Assembly: GCF_029870285.1 (NCBI RefSeq)
Contig: NZ_JACSYA010000001.1
Span: 248,001-312,000 of the forward strand
DNA: 64,000 nt
Direction of reading: 5' to 3'
Origin: Delftia sp. PS-11
GTDB lineage: Bacteria; Pseudomonadota; Gammaproteobacteria; Burkholderiales; Burkholderiaceae_C
How positions within the stretch are numbered: position 1 is the stretch's first letter; the number at the start of each line of letters is the position of its first letter. Below, in pieces: positions 32,750-40,884 of the stretch. The notes below the pieces were generated by a model, which was given only the letters and a program-made list of their open reading frames with translations, searched no databases and was not told where the DNA came from. The position numbers and the translations under genes were made by a program.

Positions 32750-32874
32750 GCCCCCCGGCCTTCACCACATCCACCACTGCGGGCACCCGCCAACGCAAGC
32801 GGGCGCACGCAGGGCATCGCACTGGCCGGGCCACACGCCCGGCCGCACCAGCATTCCCACATCAGGAGACTTCG

Positions 32875-33882
32875 ATGACCCCCATTTCCACTCCCCTCAC
32901 CCGCCGCCGCGGCCTGCAGGCACTGGCTGCCGCATCCCTGGCAGCCCTGGGCGCGCTGACCGGCACGGCAGCCCTGGCGCAGGAGCAGTTTCCCAGCAAG
33001 CCCATCACCATCATCGTGCCCTTCGCGGCCGGCGGCACGACCGACATCCTGGCGCGCATCGTCAGCCAGGCGCTGCAGCAGGAGCTGGGCCAGACCGTGA
33101 TCGTGGACAACAAGCCCGGCGCTGGCGGCAACATCGGCGCCGTGGCAGCGGCGCGGGCGCCAGCCGATGGCTACACCCTGTTCATGGGCACCGTGGGCAC
33201 ACACGCCATCAATGCGGCGCTCTACAGCAAGCCCGGCTATGACCCCATCAAGGACTTCTCCCCGCTGACACGGGTGGCCAACGTGCCCAACCTGCTGGTG
33301 GCCCACCCCAGCCAGCCGTTCAAGACCGTCAAGGAAATGATCGCTTATGCGCGCGCCAACCCCGGCAAGCTCAACTACGGCTCCTCGGGCAGCGGCAGCT
33401 CCATCCACCTGTCGGGCGAACTGTTTCGCTCGATGACGGGTCTGGACATGGTGCATGTCCCCTACAAGGGCAGCGCGCCTGCCATCACCGACCTGCTGGG
33501 CAACCAGATAGCCATCATGTTCGACAACATGCCCTCGGCCATCCAGCATGTGCGCTCGGGCAAGCTGCGCCCCATCGCCGTGACCACGGCCAAACGCTCG
33601 CCTGAACTGCCCGATGTGCCCACCGTGGCAGAGTCCGGCGTGCCCGGCTATGAAGCCACCTCGTGGTTCGGCCTGTGGACCCAGGCCAAGACCCCGGCCC
33701 CCGTGCAGCAGCGCCTGTACACGGCCATCGCCAAGGTGCTCAAGGACCCGGCCGTGGTCAAGAAAATCAATGACCAGGGCGGCGACGTCACGATCGACAC
33801 ACAGGCCGAGTTCCTCAGCTATATCAAGTCCGAGTCGGCCAAGTGGAGCAAGGTGGTCAAGGACTCCGGCGCGCAGGTCTGA
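32875..33882 (+). CDS. Bug/TctC-type periplasmic solute-binding protein
   Basis: 335 residues with an exported N-terminus; the run TRRRGLQAL before the hydrophobic core resembles a twin-arginine signal, cut at ALA-QEQFPSKP. The mature protein starts with the Bug hallmark YPSKPITIIVPFAAGGTTDI in pattern and contains PGAGGNIGAVAAARAPADGYTL. Such proteins bind carboxylates for TTT transporters. No tctA or tctB gene is adjacent, which is common for the expanded Bug families of Burkholderiales. It ends the pca operon, followed by a strong terminator, so a 3-oxoadipate-related carboxylate is a reasonable but unproven ligand. Confidence 0.92.
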   Translation: MTPISTPLTRRRGLQALAAASLAALGALTGTAALAQEQFPSKPITIIVPFAAGGTTDILARIVSQALQQELGQTVIVDNKPGAGGNIGAVAAARAPADGYTLFMGTVGTHAINAALYSKPGYDPIKDFSPLTRVANVPNLLVAHPSQPFKTVKEMIAYARANPGKLNYGSSGSGSSIHLSGELFRSMTGLDMVHVPYKGSAPAITDLLGNQIAIMFDNMPSAIQHVRSGKLRPIAVTTAKRSPELPDVPTVAESGVPGYEATSWFGLWTQAKTPAPVQQRLYTAIAKVLKDPAVVKKINDQGGDVTIDTQAEFLSYIKSESAKWSKVVKDSGAQV

Positions 33883-33897
33883 CCTTCGTTTCCATAT

Positions 33898-33925
33898 AAA
33901 AGAGCTGCTTCGTGCAGCTCTTTTT
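33898..33925 (+). terminator. Intrinsic terminator of the pca operon
   Basis: AAAAGAGCTGC, loop TTCGT, GCAGCTCTTTT plus one more T: a perfect 11-bp stem with a T-tract, 15 bp after the tctC stop. Confidence 0.9.
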
Positions 33926-34049
33926 CATTGGAGCACCGACCCATTGCTAAGAACCGCCCACATCGCAGGAACGAGCGCGGCCCAACTCAGGGACACCGAG
34001 GAAGGGCCTGTGCCGGCCGCGCCGCCCCGCACCGAGGGTGTCGTCGGTT

Positions 34050-34097
34050 GCCCGCATGCCCCCCTTCAGGGGGAAGGCGCGAAGCGACTCAGGGGGT
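34050..34097. repeat. Candidate dispersed intergenic repeat with C5/G5 hairpin
   Basis: In the 179 bp between the pca terminator and the His-rich gene there is CCCCC-TTCA-GGGGG (34060-34073), followed by AAGGCGCGAAGCGACTCAGGGGG. I recall similar blocks scattered between genes in Acidovorax and related genomes. Only one copy is visible here, so the repeat call is from memory, not from this sequence. Confidence 0.35.
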
Positions 34098-34104
34098 AAT
34101 CATT

Positions 34105-34875
34105 TCAATCCAGCAGGTCGGAGTAGTCGCCCTTGTCGTAGCCTTCGATGGCTTTCCAGGGCTGGGCCAGCGGGGCGGGCAGCCTGCTGGCGGTGACCAC
34201 GATGCGTTCGGTGCCGTGGGCGTCGCGGCGTTCCACACGGCGGGCGAACTGGTGGGCCATATCCCAGTCGATGACGGTGGTCTGCTCGCTGGCCGTGCTG
34301 CGGTAGCGCTGAACGCCGCCCTGCGGCTTGCCCACGCGCTCCATGGCCTGCAGTGCAGCGGGCGGCACGATCCAATACACATTCTCGAACGATCCGCCAT
34401 AGCCCACATTGCCATGATGGGCCAGGTCCACGCTGATCACGCGGCGCAGCCTGGTCAGGATGGCTTCGACGCTCACCCTGCCGTCTTCGGCACGGCGAAT
34501 GGACAGTGGCGCGGCGCGGGCCTCGTCGTGGGCATGGCCGGCATGCGGGCCATGGCCATGGGCATGGCCATGCGCATGGCTGTGCTGCAGTGCGGCAGGC
34601 ATCTCGCGCTCCACCCACAGCAGGCCCTTGCGGCGGTAGACGCGGTTGGTATAGATGCTGCTGCGCTGCACGCCGTCGCTGCCCATGCTCATGGCCTCGT
34701 AGGTAATGCGCAGGTCGGCTTCGGGCGTGGCCTGCACGGCAGCCGTGACATCGGCGGCAGAGACCGCCGATGCAGCTGCCGCAGGCGCGGCCCAGGGAGA
34801 TGCCATGGCACAGGCCAGCAGCGTGGCGGCAAGGATCTGGCGCACCGCACGCGGCGCCGCAATGGAGGACTTCAT
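34105..34875 (-). CDS. Exported His-rich protein of unknown function, in the phosphatase operon
   Basis: 256 residues from ATG 34875. A Sec-type signal (about 1-35) ends near AAAASA. Residues 98-116 carry nine histidines in an alternating His-Xaa pattern, ending in H114-A-H116-D-E, a likely metal-binding loop. The rest has predicted beta structure (RITYEAMSMGSDGVQRSSIYTNRVYRR begins one strand pair) and belongs to no family that I recognise. It follows the second alkaline phosphatase by 92 bp in the same direction, so it may bring zinc to these zinc enzymes or buffer it. That role is inference. Confidence 0.75.
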   Translation of the reverse strand: MKSSIAAPRAVRQILAATLLACAMASPWAAPAAAASAVSAADVTAAVQATPEADLRITYEAMSMGSDGVQRSSIYTNRVYRRKGLLWVEREMPAALQHSHAHGHAHGHGPHAGHAHDEARAAPLSIRRAEDGRVSVEAILTRLRRVISVDLAHHGNVGYGGSFENVYWIVPPAALQAMERVGKPQGGVQRYRSTASEQTTVIDWDMAHQFARRVERRDAHGTERIVVTASRLPAPLAQPWKAIEGYDKGDYSDLLD

Positions 34876-34967
34876 GGATTCCTGCGGAAACGAAAAAACC
34901 GGCGCCGGGCGCAATCCGCCACGGCCCCGGCCAAAAGCTGGCAGCTAGCCAACGAGGGAGAAACGGC

Positions 34968-36485
34968 TCACAGTCCTGCAGCCTCGCGCACCTTGGCAAA
35001 GACCTTGGTGTTGTCCATCGTGCCCTTGAAGATGCGGGCGCCGGCGCCGCCAGCGAACAGCATCACGTCGCCACCGCCGTGGGTCTCGGAGCCCGGCGTG
35101 CCCAGGTTCAGACCCACCTCCTGCAGGTAGTTGTCGTCCGTGGTGTCCACGTTGGTGACATCGTCACGCGATACGCCGCGCGCCGGGGCGATCCAGGGTT
35201 TGTTGCCATCCTCGGCATTGGTCTGGCTGGCCGCAGTGGCATTGGGGCGGCCGCCGTTACCGAAGGCCAGCGTGGTGTAGGGCTTGCCGTCCTGGGCCTT
35301 GGCCATCTGGCCGCTCTGGTAGTCACGCACCTTGCCCAGAATGGGGTTGCCGATCCTGGAGTAGCCATTGAACACCATGTTGTGGTCATGGTCGGCGGTG
35401 ACCACGATCAGGGTGTTCTTCAGGCCGGGATCCTTCTTTTCCATGTAGGCAAGCGCCGTCTCCACGGCGCGATCCAGGGCCAGGGTGTCCTCCAGGGCGC
35501 GCTTGGCATTGGTGCCATGCAGCGCATGGTCGATGCGCCCGCCTTCGACCATCAGGAAAAAGCCCTTGTCATTGCGGCTGAGCACGTCCAGCGCCTTGCT
35601 GGTCATGTCGGACAGGCTGGGCTCGTCCAGCTTTTGTTTGACGCGGTCCAGCTCATAGGCCATCTCGCTTTGCGTGAACAGGCCCAGCAGCTTGGGGGCC
35701 TTGGACGCATCCAGGGCAGCCAGCTCGCTGCCCCTGGCCACGTAGGCATAGCCCTTGGCCTTCATCATGTCCACGAGATTGGCCGTATCCGTGCGCTTGC
35801 TGCTGGGATTGACCGACTTGGGCAGGTAGTTGCGCTGGCCTCCGCCCATGAGCACGTCTATGCCATCGCCCAGGCGGGCGTTGTAGTTGGCATGGCCCGG
35901 CACGGACTGCTCGGCAATGGTGTTGTAGCCGTTGCGGTTGCAGATGTGGGCGTAGGTGGCGGCCGGCGTGGCATGACCCACGCGCGTCGTGGACACGGCG
36001 CCCACCGAGCGCCCCAGGGCCTTGGACAACTCCAGCAGGGTCTGCGCAGGCTGGCCGTTGCCAGCCGGGCAGGTCGAGTCCTCGCCATTGATGTACTGCT
36101 GGCCGTTGGCCGCATAGGCCTGGGTCTCGGCCGACATGGAGATGACTTCGTTGTTCATCTTCACGCCCGTCATGTAGGCCGCCATCGAGGGCGCGCTGTC
36201 CGTGGTCTGGCCATCGCGCGAGAAAGTCTTTATGCGGCTGGCATACGGCAGGGTCTGCATGGTCAGGGCGGCGCGCTCGCTGCTGGCCAGCGTGCCGGGC
36301 TTGTCGGCCAGCAGCTTTTCGCCCTTGTAGATGCGGGCAGCCGTCACGGTGACCGGGCCCATGCCGTCACCAAGGAAGAAGATGACGTTCTTTGCTTCTC
36401 CGGCCGCGTGGGCTGCGGGCGCCAGCAGCGCCAGCGTGCCGGCGGCAGCCAGGGCAAGGGATGTCTTGCGCAGGATCGTGTGCAT
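34968..36485 (-). CDS. Alkaline phosphatase, soluble periplasmic
   Basis: 505 residues from ATG 36485, with AAGGAA upstream. A Sec signal is cut after AHA (about residue 28). Metal and catalytic motifs are those of the PhoA superfamily: FFLGDGMG, TDSAPSMAAYMTG with the nucleophile Ser in DSA, VEGGRIDHALHGTN, VTADHDHN and SETHGGGDV. It releases phosphate from organic esters in the periplasm using two zincs and a magnesium. It starts 38 bp after the stop of a paralogue, so the two probably form one transcript under the Pho box at 38030. The two differ most in the loops around residues 215-245. Confidence 0.93.
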   Translation of the reverse strand: MHTILRKTSLALAAAGTLALLAPAAHAAGEAKNVIFFLGDGMGPVTVTAARIYKGEKLLADKPGTLASSERAALTMQTLPYASRIKTFSRDGQTTDSAPSMAAYMTGVKMNNEVISMSAETQAYAANGQQYINGEDSTCPAGNGQPAQTLLELSKALGRSVGAVSTTRVGHATPAATYAHICNRNGYNTIAEQSVPGHANYNARLGDGIDVLMGGGQRNYLPKSVNPSSKRTDTANLVDMMKAKGYAYVARGSELAALDASKAPKLLGLFTQSEMAYELDRVKQKLDEPSLSDMTSKALDVLSRNDKGFFLMVEGGRIDHALHGTNAKRALEDTLALDRAVETALAYMEKKDPGLKNTLIVVTADHDHNMVFNGYSRIGNPILGKVRDYQSGQMAKAQDGKPYTTLAFGNGGRPNATAASQTNAEDGNKPWIAPARGVSRDDVTNVDTTDDNYLQEVGLNLGTPGSETHGGGDVMLFAGGAGARIFKGTMDNTKVFAKVREAAGL

Positions 36486-36523
36486 GTGGGGTTCCTTGAG
36501 TGCCTTGATTGCGTTGCCTGGCA

Positions 36524-37942
36524 TCACAGGCCAACACTCTTTTTGATCAGCGTGAACACGTCGGTGTTATCGATAACGCCCGAGAACCGGTCGGCCCCCA
36601 TGCCCTGCGCCCCCAGGAACACATCGCCGCCGCCATGGGTTTCAGAGGCCAGTGGCACCACGGCCTCCTGCAGGTAGTCCGGGCTTTCCAGCGCCGCTGT
36701 ATCAATCGGGCCACGTGTGGCCAGGCGCCTGGGCCCATTGCCAAAGCCCAGGATGGTGTAGGGGTTGCCGTCCACATCGGTGGACGCCTTGCCATCCACA
36801 TAGTTTTTGACCAGCCCCAGCACGCCGGGCTTGCCGGCCTCGGTCTTGCCGGTGCGCGCGGCGTAGCCATTGAGGTGCAGCGTGTGGTCGTGGTCGGCCG
36901 TGACAACGATCAGCGTGTTGCGCAGGCCCGGATCGATCCGGTTCATTTTGTCCAGGGCCAGCTTGACCGCATCGTCAAAGGCCACCGTATCCTGCAGCGC
37001 GCGGCGCGCATTGGTGGCGTGCAGCGCATGGTCAATGCGCCCGCCTTCGACCATCAGGAAAAAGCCCTTCTTCCTGGCGGACAGCACATCGATGGCCTTG
37101 CCGGTCATCTCGGCCAGGCTCGGCTCCTTGGACGCATCGCGGTCCAGGTCGTAGGCCATGTGGTCCTTGGTGAACAGGCCGGCGATTCTGCTGCCATCCA
37201 CGGGCAGCTTGTCAAATTCGCTCTTGTTCGCGGCAAAGCTGTATTTCTGCGCCTTGAGTTCGTCGATCAGGTTGCGTCCGTCGTTGCGGCGGCCGCCATC
37301 AGCCTTGGGCGTGAAGTAGAGTGAACCGCCGCCCAGAACCACGTCTACGCCATCGCCCAGCCTGGCGTTGTAGCCTGTGCCGCCGGGCACCAGCGCAGCG
37401 GCAATAGTGTTCTCGGCATCGCGGTGGCAGACATGCGCGTAGGTGGCCGCCGGCGTGGCATGCGTGATGCGTGCCGTGGAGACCACGCCCGTGCCATAGC
37501 CCGCAGCTTTCATCTGCTCGAGCAGCGTGGGCACGGCCTGGCCATTGCCGCTGGGGCAGGTGCTGTCGTAGCTGCTGTGGTAAGCATTGCCGCTGGCGTC
37601 GGTGGCGCGGGTTTCCGGGGTCATGGAGATGACCTCGTTGTTCATCTTCACGCCGGTCATATACGCCGCCATGGAGGGCGCGCTGTCCGTGACCTGGGCA
37701 TCGTTGGAGAAGGTATGGACAAAGGCTGTCTCGGGCAGCTTGTCCATGGTCAGTTCCCCGTCCTCTCCCACGCTGTAGATGCGCGCTGCCGTCATGGTGG
37801 TGATGCCCATGCCATCGCCCAGGAAAAACAGCACATTCCTGGAGGGGCCTGCAGCGGTCGTGGACGAACTGCCTCCACCGACGCAGGCACTCAGCAGCAG
37901 CGATGCGCCAGCCAGCGCACTGCACAACATCTTCATTTTCAT
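36524..37942 (-). CDS. Alkaline phosphatase, membrane-anchored lipoprotein
   Basis: 472 residues from ATG 37942, with GGAGGG seven bases upstream; an in-frame TTG at 37948 lacks such support. The signal ends in the lipobox LLLSAC-VGGGSSS, so this paralogue is lipid-anchored. The same motifs as its neighbour are present: FFLGDGMG, TDSAPSMAAYMTG, VEGGRIDHALHATN, VTADHDHT and SETHGGGDV. It is the first gene after the Pho box and -10 element. Having one anchored and one soluble enzyme in tandem suggests a split between surface-retained and diffusible activity. Confidence 0.93.
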   Translation of the reverse strand: MKMKMLCSALAGASLLLSACVGGGSSSTTAAGPSRNVLFFLGDGMGITTMTAARIYSVGEDGELTMDKLPETAFVHTFSNDAQVTDSAPSMAAYMTGVKMNNEVISMTPETRATDASGNAYHSSYDSTCPSGNGQAVPTLLEQMKAAGYGTGVVSTARITHATPAATYAHVCHRDAENTIAAALVPGGTGYNARLGDGVDVVLGGGSLYFTPKADGGRRNDGRNLIDELKAQKYSFAANKSEFDKLPVDGSRIAGLFTKDHMAYDLDRDASKEPSLAEMTGKAIDVLSARKKGFFLMVEGGRIDHALHATNARRALQDTVAFDDAVKLALDKMNRIDPGLRNTLIVVTADHDHTLHLNGYAARTGKTEAGKPGVLGLVKNYVDGKASTDVDGNPYTILGFGNGPRRLATRGPIDTAALESPDYLQEAVVPLASETHGGGDVFLGAQGMGADRFSGVIDNTDVFTLIKKSVGL

Positions 37943-38013
37943 GCGCAATCCCTCCGGAGAATCAGAAGGCTTCGCGGCCTGGCCGCGCGCGCCTCCCGTT
38001 GATTGATCGGTTC

Positions 38014-38058
38014 AATGTAGGAAAAGGCAGTGACAGGACTGTGACGGCCCCGTGACAG
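38014..38058 (-). promoter_or_regulatory. Triple Pho box and -10 element of the alkaline phosphatase operon
   Basis: Read on the minus strand: CTGTCAC (38058-38052), CCGTCAC (38047-38041) and CTGTCAC (38036-38030), each 11 bp apart, followed after exactly 10 bp by TACATT (38019-38014) as -10. The PhoB consensus is CTGTCAT repeated with an 11-bp period and replaces the -35. The site is 88 bp before the start of the first phosphatase. PhoB-P activation under phosphate starvation is therefore strongly expected. Confidence 0.88.
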
Positions 38059-38129
38059 CCTGCGCTGGCTGACTGGCGTATCGTGGCGTGGCATGCATGC
38101 ACGGAGACAGCAACGCCACAAGGAGCCCC

Positions 38130-39218
38130 ATGGACCAGACAGCCCCCGCCCCCACCTTGCCGGAAACACCCCTCAGGCCGGTGCTCGATTACCCGTTCGA
38201 GACGCCCCCGCAGCGCGGACAGACTCTGGAGGTTGCGCCAGGCGTGCTATGGATACGCATGCCGCTGCCGTATGCGCTGGATCACATCAATCTCTGGGCT
38301 ATCGATGATGGCCAGGGATGGGCCATCGTCGATACGGGCGCGCGTACGGACGAGGGCGTCGCCACCTGGCGCGCGCTGTTTTCGCAATCGACGGACGGAC
38401 GTTCCCTGACGCGTGTCTTTGTCACCCACATGCACCCCGACCATGTGGGACTGGCCGGCTGGCTGACGCGAAAGTTCGATGTGGCGCTGTGGATGACACG
38501 GCTCGAATACCTGAGCTGCCGCGTCGTGGTTTCGGACTGCAGCCGCGAGGCGCCCCCCGATGCCATCGGCTTCTACCGCCGCGCAGGCTGGAGCGACGGA
38601 GCACTGCAGGCCTATCGGGCGCGCTTTGGCAACTTCGGCAAGCACATCCATGCCCTGCCGGACAGCTACCGGCGCCTGCGCGATGGCGAGCAGTTGCACA
38701 TCGGCCGGCACCTGTGGCGCGTGGTCGTGGGCAGCGGCCACTCGCCCGAGCATGCCAGCCTTTACTGTCCCGATCTCAAGCTGCTGATTTCCGGCGATCA
38801 GGTGCTGCCGCGCATTTCCTCGAACGTCTCGGTCCACCCCATGGAGCCCGATGCCGACCCCATGGCCGACTGGCTGGCGTCGCTGGACAAGGTACGGCGC
38901 GAGGTACCCGACGATGTGCTGGTGCTGCCCGCGCACGGCGAGTGCTTCAGGGGGCTGCATGCACGCATCGATGCTCTGGCATCCGGGCAGCAGCGGGCCA
39001 ACGAACGGCTGCTGGCTGCGCTGGTCGAGCCCCGCCGTGCCGTCGATGTCTTCGGCGCCCTGTTCTCGCGCCCGATCAGCGAGTCCAGCCCCGCCCTGCT
39101 GGGAATGGCCACGGGCGAAAGCCTGGCCTGCCTGAACCATCTGATGCACGCGGGCCTGGTGGAGCGCAGCATCGATGCCGAGGGCATTGCCTGGTACCGC
39201 GCCGTGGCGGGCGCCTGA
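38130..39218 (+). CDS. MBL-fold metallo-hydrolase (glyoxalase II-like), with C-terminal winged helix
   Basis: 362 residues from ATG 38130, which has AAGGAG upstream; an in-frame start 42 bp earlier lacks one. The metal site is THMHPDHVGL (HxHxDH), with further ligands in GSGHSPEHASLY, ISGDQVLP and PAHGE. The last 60 residues (ALLGMATGESLACLNHLMHAGLVER) look like the winged helix found in LACTB2-type hydrolases. No signal peptide is seen. The substrate is unknown. It is divergent from the phosphatase operon, 71 bp from the Pho box, which however points the other way. Confidence 0.88.
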   Translation: MDQTAPAPTLPETPLRPVLDYPFETPPQRGQTLEVAPGVLWIRMPLPYALDHINLWAIDDGQGWAIVDTGARTDEGVATWRALFSQSTDGRSLTRVFVTHMHPDHVGLAGWLTRKFDVALWMTRLEYLSCRVVVSDCSREAPPDAIGFYRRAGWSDGALQAYRARFGNFGKHIHALPDSYRRLRDGEQLHIGRHLWRVVVGSGHSPEHASLYCPDLKLLISGDQVLPRISSNVSVHPMEPDADPMADWLASLDKVRREVPDDVLVLPAHGECFRGLHARIDALASGQQRANERLLAALVEPRRAVDVFGALFSRPISESSPALLGMATGESLACLNHLMHAGLVERSIDAEGIAWYRAVAGA

Positions 39219-39236
39219 GCCGCAGCCCGGTCGGCC

Positions 39237-40118
39237 TCAGGCAGCCGGGCGCAGCGGATAGCGGTGCGCCAGCGCCTCCTGCAGGCCAAACTCCGCCACG
39301 AGCGCCTGCAGGCGCTCGGCTGCGCTGCGCTTGCGCTGCCCTATATGGCGCGCAACGATCAGCTCATTCTTCATGCTGTGCTCCCAGCCGACCAGTTCCG
39401 TCACCGTGACCTGATAGCCGCTGGCCTCCAGGTACAGGCAGCGCAGCACATTGGTCAGCTGGCTACCCATCTCCCGCGTGTGGATAGGATGGCGCCACAG
39501 TTCGGCCAGCGGCGTGCGCGCCAGATTCAGCGCCTTGTTCTGGCGCAGGCAGGCCGCCACCTCGGCCTGGCAGCACGGCACCAGCACCATGGCGCGCGCC
39601 TTTTTCTCCAAACCAAAGGCTATTGCATCATCGGTGGCCGTATCGCAGGCATGCAGTGCCGTGACTACATCGAACTGCGCAGGCATGGCATCGGCACGCG
39701 TTGACTCAGCCACCGACATGTTGAGGAAAGACATGCGCCCGAACCCCAGATCGGCCGCGAGCTTGCGCGACGCTTCGACCAGCGGTGCGCGCGTCTCGAT
39801 GCCGTAGATCCAGCCCTGGTCCAGCGCCTTGAAATACAGGTCGTAAAGAATGAAGCCTAGGTAGGACTTGCCCGCGCCATGGTCGGCCAGCGTGACCTCG
39901 CGGCCATCGGCCGACAACTCCTGCAGGATGGGGGCGATGAACTGGTACAGGTGGTAGACCTGCTTGAGCTTGCGGCGCGAATCCTGGTTGATCCTGCCCT
40001 CGCGCGTCAGGATGTGAAGGGCCTTGAGCAGTTCCAGTGACTGGCCGGGCTTGAGCTCCAGCTGCTGGGCCACGTCCTGCTCGGGGCGAGCCTGGGTCTT
40101 GGCGGCGCGGCCCTTCAT
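39237..40118 (-). CDS. SAM-dependent methyltransferase, Methyltransf_32-like
   Basis: 293 residues. The SAM-binding glycine loop is LADHGAGKSYLGF (around residue 75), followed by the acidic strand end GIETRAPLVEASR and ALHACDTATDDAI, the pattern of PF13679-type methyltransferases. VLVPCCQAEVA follows as a Cys-Cys motif. The substrate is unknown; relatives are thought to act on tRNA or protein. The ATG overlaps the stop of the DUF1415 gene as ATGA, so the two are co-translated. An open frame continues upstream but only through that gene. Confidence 0.85.
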   Translation of the reverse strand: MKGRAAKTQARPEQDVAQQLELKPGQSLELLKALHILTREGRINQDSRRKLKQVYHLYQFIAPILQELSADGREVTLADHGAGKSYLGFILYDLYFKALDQGWIYGIETRAPLVEASRKLAADLGFGRMSFLNMSVAESTRADAMPAQFDVVTALHACDTATDDAIAFGLEKKARAMVLVPCCQAEVAACLRQNKALNLARTPLAELWRHPIHTREMGSQLTNVLRCLYLEASGYQVTVTELVGWEHSMKNELIVARHIGQRKRSAAERLQALVAEFGLQEALAHRYPLRPAA

Positions 40119-40735
40119 TCGGCTTTGCCCTGATTGCCGGCATGCGCCACGGGGCAGCGCGGTCCCACGCCCAGGTCCAGCCAGCCTTCGATGCCGATCT
40201 TCTCCAGCGTTTCCATGTTGCGCTCGTAGATGGACTCGGCCTCGGGAAAGACTTCCACGGCCTTGTCGATGCTGTCCTCTCGCAGCAGGTGCAGCGTAGG
40301 ATAGGGCGAGCGGTTCGTGCAATTGGTCACGTCATCGGCCTCGGTACCCTCGAACTGGAACTGCGGGTGGAACGACGCCACCTGCAGGATGCCGCCCAGG
40401 TCCAGCTCATCGATCATGGCATCAGCAATTTCCAGGAAGTCGTTGAAGTCCAGAAAGTCCTGCAGCGCATGCGGCAGGATCAACAGCGTGGTATCGCGCT
40501 TGTCGGGCGAGGCTTCGGCCAGCGCCTCCAGTTCACGGTGCAGGTCGGCTGCCACGCCTTCGGCATCCGTGGCCTGGCTGACGGTGTAATGGATCTGGCC
40601 CTTGACATGCACGCCCTTGGCGAAGGGGCACAGGTTCAGGCCGATCACAGCCTTCTCCAGCCAGTGCACCGTGTCCTCGATCACGGTAACAGGCGGAAAT
40701 TCTGCTGCGCGAATCTCGTGGCGGGTATCGGTCAT
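40115..40735 (-). CDS. DUF1415 family protein
   Basis: 206 residues from ATG 40735. The DUF1415 hallmarks are VIGLNLCPFAKGV near the N-terminus, LLILPHALQDFLDFNDFLE in the middle and QVASFHPQFQFEGT with NRSPYPTLHLLRED. The single Cys of NLCPFAK is conserved in the family. No function has been established as far as I know. It heads a two-gene operon with the methyltransferase, and a TAGAAT -10-like box lies at 40832-40837. Confidence 0.92.
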   Translation of the reverse strand: MTDTRHEIRAAEFPPVTVIEDTVHWLEKAVIGLNLCPFAKGVHVKGQIHYTVSQATDAEGVAADLHRELEALAEASPDKRDTTLLILPHALQDFLDFNDFLEIADAMIDELDLGGILQVASFHPQFQFEGTEADDVTNCTNRSPYPTLHLLREDSIDKAVEVFPEAESIYERNMETLEKIGIEGWLDLGVGPRCPVAHAGNQGKAE

Positions 40736-40761
40736 GGCTGTGCCTTTACAAAAATGCAAAC

Positions 40762-40778
40762 GGGGGCAGCGCGCCCCC
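40762..40778 (-). terminator. Possible terminator downstream of aroB
   Basis: GGGGGC, loop GCGCT, GCCCCC on the minus strand, followed by GTTTGCATTTTTG. The T-run is delayed by seven bases, so efficiency is doubtful. A second hairpin of 8 bp (40777-40798) lies just upstream. Confidence 0.35.
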
Positions 40779-40831
40779 AGACAGCGCGACACTGTCCGGG
40801 AACCTTCCCTGCCCAGGCACGCAGGGTCCGC

Positions 40832-40837
40832 ATTCTA
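40832..40837 (-). promoter_or_regulatory. Possible -10 box for the DUF1415 gene
   Basis: TAGAAT on the minus strand in the aroB-DUF1415 gap, 97 bp from the ATG. No clear -35 is seen. Two hairpins would lie in the leader. Confidence 0.3.
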
Positions 40838-40884
40838 GCTGTGCCGCCCGTACGATGCCGATGCTCGGATTTCTACGCCCGGCC

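Noticed and set aside
34506..34620. His-codon run considered as a CRISPR-like or simple DNA repeat
   Set aside because: The CATGGCCATGGC-type periodicity is explained by alternating His-Gly/Ala codons of the exported protein; there are no spacers.
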